Shown here: positions 45,306 to 55,492 of the stretch, one piece after another
Layout: each line of letters starts with the position of its first letter
Position numbering within the stretch: position 1 is the stretch's first letter
Source of the DNA: Phlyctochytrium arcticum
Lineage: Eukaryota > Chytridiomycota > Chytridiomycetes > Chytridiales > Chytridiaceae
Direction of reading: 5' to 3'
DNA length: 64,000 nucleotides
NCBI GenBank assembly: GCA_025602905.1
Contig: JAHLKI010000010.1
Coordinates: 844,260 to 908,259 of the forward strand
The notes under the pieces: model-generated
The model's database searches: none
What the model was told of the DNA's origin: nothing
The model's input: the letters and a program-made list of their open reading frames with translations, nothing else
Position numbers and translations under genes: made by a program

Positions 45306-47297
45306 TCACGCCCGACATGCCGCAAAGGTTGTAGGCGGAGAACATCCGTACGAGTTGGAGTAGGAATCCGAGCCGTCAGCGTAGAGGCGGGATGTCGTGT
45401 ATGTTTTGCGGTGGCCCAACGAGGCAAGGACTTCAAGTGGGGAGGTGGAAAAGGGCATTTCGATGCCCTCGGAGAAGGAGGTGATGGAGGATGAGCGGCG
45501 GATGGATTTGGGGATGGGAATAGATTCGGTTTTTTCGTACGGGGGTGCTGCGGATGTTGTTGTACTAGTTTCGTTGGCGGCAGCGGCTTTGGCGAGAGAC
45601 ACGGCCCGGCGGGATTCGCGGCGTTGGGCGGGTGTCATGCCTACACCTGTCGCCAAAGGGTTGAGCGTAAACGTATTGTCGCTGGTAATGGTAGAGGGGA
45701 TGGGTTGTCGAGAAAAGGTGATGGGCGCAAAAGCCGAGCCGCCGTGGTGGTGGGGAGAGTAAGGGAGAGTGGTGGGGTCGACGGGGGGTTTGCGGATAGG
45801 AATGGGTGCCGAGCGGACGGGTTTGCGTTGTTGTTGCGTAGAGTCTTGGGGGGAGATGATGAATGCGCTGGGAACAGCGAGAGGGATGGCGCAAGGGGGT
45901 TGCTGGAAATAGTAGGGGCGACGGGTAGAGGGGGTGGTGGAAGCAGCCCGAACGCGAACGGGCATGGGCCGTTCCCAACAGTAGGCAATAGGTTGTGGTT
46001 GGTAGACCAGAGGTTTCTCTTGTTTCTCGGGGGTAGTAGTAGTCACCAACACCTTGGGTTCCTCTACTTGCTCAGCGGCAGCACTCGTGACAAATCCAGC
46101 TTGTTGAGCAGTGGGTCGGCAGAAATCCACTTGATAATTGTTGCCCTCGTTATTGTCCCAGTGAGTCTGACCAAGGACTTCGTATTTGACGGCAAACTGG
46201 AGATGAGCATACTGGGCATCGGTGGCGAATTCACGGTTGAGTTCAATGCGAAAGACAAAACGGTCCATGCCTTGGAATTCCCAAGTGTTGCGGCTGACGA
46301 CGTTGCCAAAGGTGGCGCGGACATCGCTTGACGTCGTCCAGCCGTCAATGGTATATCTGACCGTCACCGACTTGCCGAAATCGAGGTTGCGCACGAGAAT
46401 GCTGCCGACCAAAACACGGCCTTCCTCTAATGAGACGCAATCCAAAGCGACGGGGAGGTTGCCAAAGGATGGGACGGTGGGTGCATTGGAAGAAGCAATC
46501 ATCCACGTTTCCTTGAGTGCCAGACTGGCCGAGAGGGAGCCGGCGTGGACGTCGCCCGTGTCCTGGACGCTATAGTGGGTGAATCCGCTAATGTCAGTAA
46601 CGAGTGAGCCCCTTTCAAACAAGCAGACGCGCTCGAGGGTATTGCCAAACGTGAGGTGTCGCTTCTTTGCCTCTAGTAGTAGAGTTCCTAGCGTCTTTTC
46701 TGGTGTCACCGGGTCTGATGGAACAGTACCATTCTCTTGAAGTTGCTGTAATTGTTGCTGCTGCTTGAGGTGCTTCAAAGCGACCGAGGCAGCCGAGGAG
46801 CGACGGCGCTGGAGACCGGTTCCTGGGGGTGAGGCGGTTCCTGGTGTAGGGGGAGGGGTGGAAGGGGGTGTTGTTGATGGGGAGGGTGAGCGCTGGTTGT
46901 TTAGAAAAGTAAAGTGGTGTGCGGTGACTTGACGACGGGGAATAGTGGGAGAACACTTGAGGCAAGACCTGACGACCTGGCCTTTGCGGTTGCGGACTAC
47001 GGTGGTAACGGCGGGGGGGGTATCGAGCACGGAAGCCATGGTTTCTGATTCGGAGTAGGAGGGAGGGGAGCCTCGGGTGCGCTGAAGAAAGCGCTGGAGG
47101 TCGATTGCGACGGGAAAAGTTTCTTGCGATTGGGTAACGACGGGAGGAGTCGAGGGAGTCGCGGGGGGGTGCATGGCGAGAAAGGAAGCTAGGAAGGAAG
47201 TTGGAGAAGGGTGTGGTTGTTGTGGTGAGGGTGGGAGTGAGCCTTGGAGTAAGGAATCAACGACAGACGGGGAGGACGACGACATGGCGTTGCGCAT
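45306..47297 (-). CDS. CBM21 glycogen-targeting regulatory subunit of protein phosphatase 1
   Basis: A single minus-strand exon of 663 residues. A long Pro/Ser/Thr-rich N-terminus (1-200) is followed by the PP1-docking block KKRHLTFGNTLERVCLFERG at 211-230, which fits the fungal Gac1 pattern (V.F...LE.V..F); the first position of the RVxF motif is replaced (HLTF). The CBM21 domain spans about 283-391: VALDCVSLEEGRVLVGSILV, GKSVTVRYTIDGW, then WDNN (380-383) and NNYQV, the conserved glycogen-contact end. A Pro-rich tail of 270 residues with basic patches follows. Known role: brings PP1 to glycogen to dephosphorylate glycogen synthase and phosphorylase. The branching enzyme gene lies 12 kb away in the other orientation. 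The start is ATG 47297; a second in-frame ATG lies four codons on. Confidence 0.9.
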   Translation of the reverse strand: MRNAMSSSSPSVVDSLLQGSLPPSPQQPHPSPTSFLASFLAMHPPATPSTPPVVTQSQETFPVAIDLQRFLQRTRGSPPSYSESETMASVLDTPPAVTTVVRNRKGQVVRSCLKCSPTIPRRQVTAHHFTFLNNQRSPSPSTTPPSTPPPTPGTASPPGTGLQRRRSSAASVALKHLKQQQQLQQLQENGTVPSDPVTPEKTLGTLLLEAKKRHLTFGNTLERVCLFERGSLVTDISGFTHYSVQDTGDVHAGSLSASLALKETWMIASSNAPTVPSFGNLPVALDCVSLEEGRVLVGSILVRNLDFGKSVTVRYTIDGWTTSSDVRATFGNVVSRNTWEFQGMDRFVFRIELNREFATDAQYAHLQFAVKYEVLGQTHWDNNEGNNYQVDFCRPTAQQAGFVTSAAAEQVEEPKVLVTTTTPEKQEKPLVYQPQPIAYCWERPMPVRVRAASTTPSTRRPYYFQQPPCAIPLAVPSAFIISPQDSTQQQRKPVRSAPIPIRKPPVDPTTLPYSPHHHGGSAFAPITFSRQPIPSTITSDNTFTLNPLATGVGMTPAQRRESRRAVSLAKAAAANETSTTTSAAPPYEKTESIPIPKSIRRSSSITSFSEGIEMPFSTSPLEVLASLGHRKTYTTSRLYADGSDSYSNSYGCSPPTTFAACRA

Positions 47298-48584
47298 TGT
47301 TGTTTGTATGTGTTTTTGGGGTTTGGTTTGTTTGGGGGGAAATTTCGCTTTCGGGTCGAAGAACGTCCGGGAAGGACGTGGGAGTTACTCAGTCTCGGGA
47401 GGGAGCAAACAAAGACCCCTGTGTAGTTAGTTTACTCGCACGGAAAAACCGGGGCGAGAGAAAGTGAGCTAGTAGTCATAAATAAAGCACTTTGTGGCTG
47501 GCCCTGCGATGAATTTATCGATACGATAGGGTGACGCACTTTGACGCGGGCGGGTGTTTTTAATCTCGCAATCTTTTTTCTTGTTTCCGGGGGCTTTTGG
47601 CTTTTCTTCCGGGGGCGCTGAGAGATTCCCCAATCCCCACTGATTCCCCAATCCACTGCCCATTGCTGTATCTGAGCCCGAGATATCCCAGCACCATGAC
47701 TGTGTCTGAGCCCGAGATATCACAAACCAAGACGCGCGTAAACGGGTCTTCTCCGATCCATGGCTCTCTCTGGAATTATCTCGTTCGTTCGCGCGCACTC
47801 TCAATCATAAAAATGGCTCCATCGATATCCTCCGTCGTCATTCTGTCCCACCAATTCTCAACAAACACTCAACCAACAACGCCACGCTCCACGCTCCAAC
47901 CCCAAGGACTCGTAAACAGTGGCTTTCCTTCCACTCCTATTTCCAAGCCACACGCCACACTCTTTGCATTGCCCCGAACGGCCCGAACCCCGGGGGCCCG
48001 CCTCTGAGTCTGAGCAGCAGCAGCAGTGACACACACATCCAAACACAACGTCCCACCGAAGCTCTCTTCCCACCGGAATTCTACTCGTAACTTTGAGTGT
48101 TTGATTGTGCCCACTGGACGGCTTTTTTGGTGAGACTGAATAACTGTGTGTTGCTTCGGTTGGGATGGTTGCGTTGTGGTTGGCTGGTTTTGGCAAACGG
48201 CACAATTAGGTTATACGGAATAACTCGTATATATTCTCACAGCTGTACTCGAATGGCACTCAGGAGAAATTGTGCTCGGATGACATCTCATTTTATCGAT
48301 GCAGGCTGAGCCCGATTTTCAATTGAGCTGGGAGCCTGGGACGGAATCTGAATCGTTAAGGCAAATCCTATCTGATAGACTGAGTTTCCCATGCCAGATC
48401 CCGATACATTATGAAAGAACCATCGATTATAGACCATAGCTTCTGGTCAAACCCCGGAGGGCCGGACGGGCATCAGAAGTCGATATCCCCCGGGCGGACC
48501 TCCCAGCTTTAGTTAAATCAACCCTGTACTAAAAAGGAAATAATTGCGCTGCGCTGCTGAGGTAATACGCCATCAATATATAAC
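47298..48584. other. Intergenic upstream of the PP1 subunit, short direct repeats
   Basis: Probable promoter of the minus-strand gene plus spacer. Direct repeats: TCTGAGCCCGAGATATC at 47671-47687 and 47705-47721 (period 34), and GATTCCCCAATCC at 47624-47636 and 47642-47654. The frame at 47597-48007 shows no domain. 48200-48580 holds nothing recognised. Confidence 0.45.
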
Positions 48585-48672
48585 GGCGGCTGCCAAATCT
48601 CCACGGGTCTTCATGCCATTTCTCCGGCGGCTGCCAAATCTCCACGGGTCTTCTTGCCATTTCTCCACCCCC
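48585..48672 (+). repeat. Left TIR of the MULE, duplicated in tandem
   Basis: Outer copy 48585-48625 (41 bp) and inner copy 48626-48672. They differ at one base (TTCATGCC versus TTCTTGCC) over the shared part. The right TIR carries the ATGCC version, as does the outer copy. Confidence 0.9.
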
Positions 48673-48829
48673 TGTCATGGTGACTCACAAAGCCCCTTTG
48701 TAAAGTGGGTTCACAGCCACTTGCCCGGACAAAAGTCCGACAATCTTTGGCTCAGATATCCATTTTACCCTCCCTTGCTTGCAAATACTCCTTTAGCAAG
48801 CAACGTCCCACACAAACTCGATAAAAGAT

Positions 48830-51622
48830 ATGTCCTCCAACAGCACCCAGTCTGAGGATGTCTATAATGCCATGCTCGCATTAATAGATGAGCATAATGA
48901 AGCCAGCAGAAAGCTATCACAGAGGATGACAGACCTGATGGCTTTAACCCCGGTTACTCCAACTCTCATGCAAACAGCGTTGCGGGCGGTACAGCCTGTG
49001 GGTCATAGGGCTCCTACTTCGTCTGAGGGTAACTTTACACCCTTGAAGCCAATGATGAACCATGGAAAATCTCATGCGCCCAATTGTTTACTTACAGCAG
49101 AAATCAGTATTGGGTTGAACGCTACCGACGAGGCTCACAACGACTCGACCAATACACAGCCTAGTGGTCAAATTCAGCTTGGAGGTAAAGTATTCCTCTT
49201 CAATGTTTGTTGGTCATCAAGCTCATTTGGCTCATTGTCATCCTAGAACCCCATATCGGCTTGAACGACGACGGCGAGAATGCCACTTCAAACGGTGCGG
49301 AAGATGACGGGAGGCTTGATGACCAGTCAGTTTTGAACAGTTCTGGAGATGCCACGACTTCTGATGGTATGATTGCGCCCAAAGACAGTAAAGGTTCACA
49401 CGCTTAAATAAACCTTGTTTGCGCAGCATGGACCCCGCCCCTCCCTCCTTCCGGTCCATTTGCCACCGCAGAGGAAGCAGATCATGCTTTGAAGCAGTTT
49501 GCCATCGACAACGGATTTGCTATCGCGAACCTAAGGGAGCAACGCGTTTCTGGGCCAGGAAGCGCAGTTCACAAAATCTGGCGCCCCTGCGCATGCCACG
49601 GCGAGTATAAGCCTAAGGACCAAGGTGTGCCACTGTGCAAAAAGGGGAGCAAAAGACCGGTTGCGGCTATATGGCAATTCTGAAGGGTGTAGTGAACAAA
49701 GGGGTTGTGGGAGAATGGTCAATCAAATTGTCCGATACCGTGGGCTCAGGAACCCATACGGGACACATGCAGTTGACAATGGCGGGGTTGAAGACTATGT
49801 TTCAAGCTCGGCGTTTTACCCAAAATCCTACTGTGTCCCGGGAAATCCAAAATATGATCGAGGCGGGCACAAAACCGCGAGAGATCTTGGCTACCATCAA
49901 CAAGCACACGTCTCGGCCATTGGTGACGATCAAAGAAATCACGAATCAAAACTCGAAAACCATGGAAAACATACTGCAGGGACGTTCTCCCTTGACAGCA
50001 CTGCTCGACACCCTTTCCCAGTCTGTGGAGCAAGGTGTTGTTACAGACGTGGTCCAGAATGAAGAGAATGTCTTGACTCACCTTTTCTTTCAAACTGATG
50101 TGAGTTCGATGGCTCAAAACCTTGTCTTATTTTCTTTTAATCCTCGTGGCATCTAGCGGGAGATGGCAAAGCTTTTAGAAAAGTTTGGCGATGTTCTCAT
50201 AATGGACTGTACGTACCGGACAAACCGGCACAGAATGCCGCTTCTCCACGTCGTGGGAATCACCGACACCTTTCATTCCTTTTCCGGCGCGTTTATGCTG
50301 ATGGCAAACGAAACGACTGAAGATTATAAGATTGCGCTTGATCGTCTGACAGCTTCGCTGCCAAAGCCACCACACGTCGTTGTCATTGATTGCGACACCG
50401 CCTTCATTGCAGCCGTGAAAGCTCAGTGGCCTAATACGAAGATCATCCTGTGCCGATGGCACTTGTGGCAGAATATAAAAAAACATTGCCAGAAGAATTT
50501 CGTTGACGACGACGAGAAGCATGATGCAGAAGCATTCTCCGAATTCAAAGAGTAGGTTCTATATTCCAATGCTCATAACCTGTGATTGCTCAGATATTTC
50601 AATATAGGGCATGGATGGAACTGGAAAGCGCTACTACAGAGGAAAGCTTTTTTCAACTCTGGGAACAGATGGAGAAGGACATTGACAAGGCAACGTTCGC
50701 CTATCTGGAAAAGAACAAGATGCCCTTACGCCAACATTGGGCCAGCGTGTTTATCGATAAACATCAACATTTGAATGCAACTGTGACTTCGCGCGTCGAA
50801 GGAAAGCACTGGGCTTCTATCAAGTCCAACGGCTCTGCCAACTCCACCATCTTCACGTTGTATCAAACTATCAAAAGAAATTGCGACCAGCAGATGGCGA
50901 ATTATCAGGCTGCTGTCGTTGCAAACTCGAACACCATCCACCGCTTTCTCACCGAAGATGATATACAAGAAAAGCAGAAAAAAAGATTCATAACCCGTGT
51001 CAAAGTCAAGCCTTTCTACTCGGAAGTTAATCAACGCCTTTCTTTGCACATACTCACCATTCTTGACCAAGAACGAATCAAGGCAGATAGGATTGTCAAA
51101 GCCAATGATCCTAACACTGTTTTGAGCGAAGGGTCATTGGTCCTGAAACCATGCACCTCATGGCATAGAACAGTCATGGGTATGCCGTGTGCGCATGAGA
51201 TATTAGCTATGCGGAGAGAGGATCGTGGATTGAAGATGAGTGATTTCACTTCAAGATGGCATCTGCAGCCAGTCACCGCCAGCTCGGAGGTGCTTGAACC
51301 TCCAGTCGGTCGCTTTACCAATTCTACGCATGGGCGTGGGAATAAAAGGCTGCGGACATCGGCAGAGATCGCAGAAAGCCAGCTGCAAGCGAGCCAACGA
51401 CACTGTGGAGTGTGCCAGGCACGTGGGCATGACAGAACGCAATGTCCGTCTGCTCTTGTAGCTACGCAAGCCGCGCAAACAATTTTCGACGATATTTCCG
51501 ACTCGAACGTCCCCGCACCTGGAAGCAGCTCAGAGGCACCACGCAAAATTCGGGCTGCACCGCGATGCTCCGGTTGTGGGTCGTCGGGCCACACTTACAA
51601 GAGTTGTGCAGCAAAAAACTGA
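48830..51622 (+). CDS. MULE transposase, FAR1-type N-terminus, SWIM and zinc knuckles; one apparent frameshift
   Basis: Exons: 48830-49184, 49247-49366, 49427-50099, 50157-50551 and 50608-51622. A coiled/acidic N-terminus is followed by a FAR1-like DNA-binding region (EEADHALKQFAIDNGFAIAN, then C.C.H and KTGCGYMAIL). Catalytic core: DVLIMDCTYRTN (first Asp), VVVIDCDTAF with ILCRWHLWQNI (second Asp plus the C.WH motif), and SRVEGKHWASIK (Glu). A SWIM-like finger is CTSWHRTVMGMPCAH. Two zinc knuckles, C-X2-C-X4-H-X4-C, close the protein (CGVCQARGHDRTQC and CSGCGSSGHTYKSC). In the FAR1 region near 49640, at AAAAAGGGG, the frame shifts by one base; a 20-nt intron would also repair it but is implausibly short. 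The catalytic exons are open, so inactivation looks recent or the shift is a sequencing error. Confidence 0.87.
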
Positions 51623-52134
51623 TTTTTCCTTTTACATCTATCTTTTGTCTACAATTACATTTCCGTTCCGGTATCGCCAGTATTCTCCTGGCATTTTCAG
51701 CAGTTTTCTTGAAGCATTTGACCCAAGCAAGCATGCTCTATATAGATGGTGAACATGCTATGTTTGCTCCGTATACCCGTGTAGTGAGCGGGGGGCAACC
51801 AGGCAACTAACCAGGCAATACCGGGCACTGGGCCAGGCCTGGGGCCAGGCAAGCACGGCCGCAAGTGGCTGAAAAACCATGCCAACAACGGACGTGACTC
51901 ATAGGGGTGGAGAAATGGCATGAAGACCCGTGGAGATTTGGCAGCCGCCCCGTTTTACTGTACGTTTTTGCAAAACATTCGTTCACCATCTGTCCATTTC
52001 CACGCGATCTTTTGCACTACACACCTCCAGTAAACTCTCGAAACTCACCTCAACCGGTATGGGAAGGAGACTCTGTGACTTTATCCGAACCTTTTCTGAC
52101 AGGATCTTTAGTATTCCGACGCGCAAGTGACAGC
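51623..52134. other. MULE 3' part and spacer to the next element
   Basis: 51623-51949 is the non-coding 3' end of the MULE, including a CAGGC-rich patch (51800-51860). 51950-52134 is a short spacer or promoter that leads directly to the next gene's ATG. Confidence 0.5.
51903..51949 (-). repeat. Right TIR of the MULE
   Basis: The reverse complement opens GGCGGCTGCCAAATCTCCAC and continues to CCATTTCTCCACCCC. It matches both left copies. Only 186 bp separate its outer end from the start codon of the next transposase-like gene. Confidence 0.9.
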
Positions 52135-54960
52135 ATGCCGCCGAAGAGGAAGGTGAGATGGGCATCTTGATCAACTTGAACATCAAGCGCCGCTACAGTC
52201 TACTGATCGTAATTCCTTCGTCATTTGCCTTTTTTCTTGAACCTCGGAAATCCTCAGGCTGTAGGCTCACGCGTTTGGTTCTATGAAGTGCCTGGAAGAA
52301 AGAACGGCAAGTGGTACTTTATACCCGGCTGTTTTGGTTGTGGGACCAAGAACTCCTCACGATTTTACAAGTTTGGATATGACGAGCTCGGTAAGCTGGC
52401 GATGAATGGTGTGAAGCCTCAGCTTGCGCGTAGGGCCGCTGCCCCGTATGCTTGCGAAGGGTGTCGATCTCGATGGTATAAATACGGATTCTTCCGACCT
52501 GTGGAAAGTGTACCAGATGAATCGCCGGAAGCAAATGCAGATGAGGATGAAGCCGTAGTCATAATGGTTGATCATGATGAGCCGGAGAACTTGGATGCCA
52601 TCACCATTATCACTCCTTCGAAACCGGATGAAGAGGATCCCGCAACGGTCAATGACTTGAATAAAGCCATGTTGGACTTTATCAAACGTCCTTTCGACGG
52701 GAATCCCTTTGTCGATGTCGATGGATTCATTGCGGCATACCCACGTCTGTACGAGCTCAAGGCCACCTCGATTGGCTTCAAGGACACACCACTTCAATCC
52801 GTGGTCTACAGGGACCGCATGAGGAGAAAAATTATTTTTTCCATCTGCTATGAAGCCCATACCATGGATAGGAGGTGCGACTATATCAAACGAATCGTTG
52901 GACGGCAGATGATCGGTCAGTCATATACCCTGCAGCGATACTTTTCGAGAGTAGGGATCTGCTACAATCCGTCAAAGTCGGTTGCCCGTTCAAACGATCT
53001 AATCCTGGAGTCGCAAGAAGCCGTGGTGAAGGACATTCTCCAAACAAACCCCCTTCTTGTAGTCACGATTGACGATTTTCACTGGTGTCAGATTCGCGCC
53101 ATACCAAGCACAGCTAATGCGCCAGGCAAGTTTACGAGCGCAAGAACAACTGCCAACTATGCAGTGAAGCTTCATCGAGACCTCAAACCACTTCCCCCTG
53201 GTATTGGAAGTTTGAATGCCTCTCTCCTGCAGGACGTGTCGTGGATCCCCCAGGTCATCGAAGGCCCCGGAAGCGAAAGCTATGCCAAGTTGCGCAATGG
53301 CGAAGTTCTCTCCAAGAAAATGTATGCTTATAGCATGGCAACGAAGGCGGCATCTCAGGAAGACTTCCATATTATCGGGAGCGATAATAATCCCATGAAG
53401 TCAGCTGATGACCTTAAGCCCGTCATGGACAACATAGAGGCATTTCTGTCCAAAGTAGGCTATCCTGGCGAGGATCTTGCACACAAACAGTCCTTTGTGC
53501 TGGCCGGGGATTTTTACGTATGGATGTACGTCAACAAGCTTCTCAGATCCCCAAAGTACCCGGCTTTACAACCACATGTACTGGCAGTACCCGACTTGAT
53601 GCATGTATCACTCAACTCTCAAGAGGCCATCCTCATACATGCTTGGACGCTGATTCATCCCCTCTGGATTGCTGGGTACCCCGAGATTGAGAACACCACG
53701 CCAATCAAGATGCGACCTAAACGCAGAACAGCTATGCTGGCCCTTGCCATGACCGCATGGCAAGAATGTCGAGAGGAACTTCTAAAAACCTACAAGTTGG
53801 CGGCCAATCATCCTGACGCTACACCCGTCCGCAAGGCTATGATCGATGCCATCTTGTGGGTTCTTGAGGAGGCTATTCCTCTTTCCGTGGACTGCCCATA
53901 CTTGTTAGCCAGCGGTGATCTTGGTCAGATCAAGATGTGTCTGCAGCGCCTCTTCCCATTGTTCACCCGTCTGGAGAAGAAGAATTACGTGAACATTATC
54001 CTATTCCAGCTCGCCCTCTTGGAGAAATTGCCGGCCCACCTCCCACAGGATGTCCTCGTCTCTGTCCTATTCTCCACGTTTTCCAGCGAAGACCTAGAGG
54101 TCTTTCATTCCATCCTTCGCGCTGCTATCCGCTTTTATGATACCAACGATCAAGTGACCCGGAAAGCGTTCCTTATCACAGCCATGAGGGGGGAATCTGC
54201 CCTCAAGCAGCTGGCAGAGATGACTGAACGCGAATTCCAGCTTCGCGGACTTCCGATCCCGACGGATGATCATGACAATGATGAAGAAGATGATGATGAG
54301 AAGTCCAGTGCACCGCTTCCCTTGGAGAAGGCGATGGACGATGTTGTTCCCAGAATGGTTTCTCATCTGAAAGATCTTTTTTCTACCCTTCTATCCTTCT
54401 CGCTTGACGTAAAAGGACAAACTGGAAAGTTGTCGTATTGGTCCAATGTGCCCCACTACAACCTTGTGGTAAGGCCTCCCCCTCCACCCAGCCCAAATTC
54501 TCCTCTTCCATCCCCATCAAATCCTCCAGTTCAATCCCCTCCCTCCTCTTCATCGTTACCAACACCAGGGTCCAGTCCAGCAAGAAATGCAAACAAGGAA
54601 AATCCCGACAAGATCATAGTTACCCTTCGAGAAAGCTTGGTCGCAATCCCTCTGAAGCGTCAGACGTATGTTAATCTTGGAAAGCACGTCAATATTGTCG
54701 ATTATCAATCTGTGCCGAAGCCATCGTCTAAATCCCCTCTTGGCGACATCACCAATGGGCCAGCGAAGCCATCAGCCAAAGCCCAGAAGACGCGGGATTT
54801 CTTAAACACGAATTCGTTGACAGGAGATCGTGCAGGCTGCGGATGCCTAACAGATGATTGCAAGTGCCCCAGCATGTTTCAGTGGATTGCCAAGCAATCG
54901 CTGACCAACTTTTGGAAGAACATTGACAAGGTTCCAGCGCGTGATGTTGAAGGTGCGTAA
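52135..54960 (+). CDS. Unclassified zinc-finger transposase-like protein, full-length copy
   Basis: A tiny first exon 52135-52152 (MPPKRK, also a basic nuclear-type peptide) joins in phase 0 to 52258-54960; 906 residues. The N-terminus has a C4 finger, C31-X2-C34...C72-X2-C75. An acidic linker, then a long core: VVTIDDFHW (D278/D279), NNPMKSADDLKPVMD, LAGDFYVWMYVNKLL (D424), VPDLMHVSLNSQEAI, LEKKNYVNIILFQL and SSEDLEVFHSILRAAIR (E617/D618). A Pro/Ser linker follows and the C-terminus has clustered Cys, CGCLTDDCKC. A divergent relative lies at 61330-63148. Spaced acidic motifs, zinc finger and copy number suggest an RNase H-fold transposase; the layout recalls fungal DUF6589-type proteins, but that is a memory-based guess. 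It is not a KDZ, MULE, hAT or CACTA enzyme by its motifs. No terminal repeats were found. Confidence 0.65.
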
Positions 54961-55492
54961 AGACAGGGTACTCGCCTGCCCCTCAGGCGCTGGTTGCGCC
55001 GCTACACCATGAACAATTACTCACTTTCTTACAAACATTGTCTAGATTGAGATATCTCAGCCTCACATCGATGCGTTCTGCGTTTGACGTTTGGGGTCCA
55101 TTTCCATACCCCATGACAATCTCATGCTGTCGGTTTTTAGGGCGTAGTTTGCACCTATTACACAGTTTGGCGCGGTGAACATCCTCCCACTTATATTTTA
55201 GCATATGTTCGATCATTTCATTCACTTCTTAGCACTCTTTTACATTAGAATTTACATCAGTATAGCACCCATCAGTTGTCGCGGAAATCGTTCGGACCGT
55301 CGGACATTGCTTACGTAAATTTTTGGCGGGAAAATCTCGGGTTGCGCTGAGAAGATCCTCGCCGTCGCCAGTAACTATTCCCAGTAACCCACCGCGCGGA
55401 TCCTCGACATCGCCGCTGGGCAGCCATAGTATCGGACCCATCTGGCGCGTCAAAAATGCCCAAACTCCGCTCGCAGAAATCCTGCTCCGGAC
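54961..55492. other. Spacer between the unclassified transposase-like gene and the Crypton
   Basis: About 530 bp without a supported gene. A minus-strand frame at 54983-55225 contains CNRCKLRPKN but nothing else. This could be a shared internal spacer if the two neighbouring plus-strand genes belong to one element. Confidence 0.4.

Larger units (their letters stand above)
48585..51949 (+). mobile_element. Mutator-like element (MULE) with terminal inverted repeats
   Basis: The right end (51903-51949, reverse complement) matches the left end: GGCGGCTGCCAAATCTCCAC opens both and the match runs about 45 bp to CCATTTCTCCACCCC. On the left the terminal sequence is doubled head-to-tail (48585-48625 and 48626-48672), the inner copy being the better match beyond position 40. 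The element encloses one multi-exon transposase gene. I could not identify a convincing 8-10-bp target duplication at either candidate left border, possibly because of the doubled end. Confidence 0.82.

Noticed and set aside
52135..54960. Assignment of the unclassified protein to KDZ, hAT or CACTA/Plavaka transposases
   Set aside because: The signature motifs of those families could not be found; IDDFHW, GDFYVW and SSEDLEVFHS do not match their catalytic blocks.
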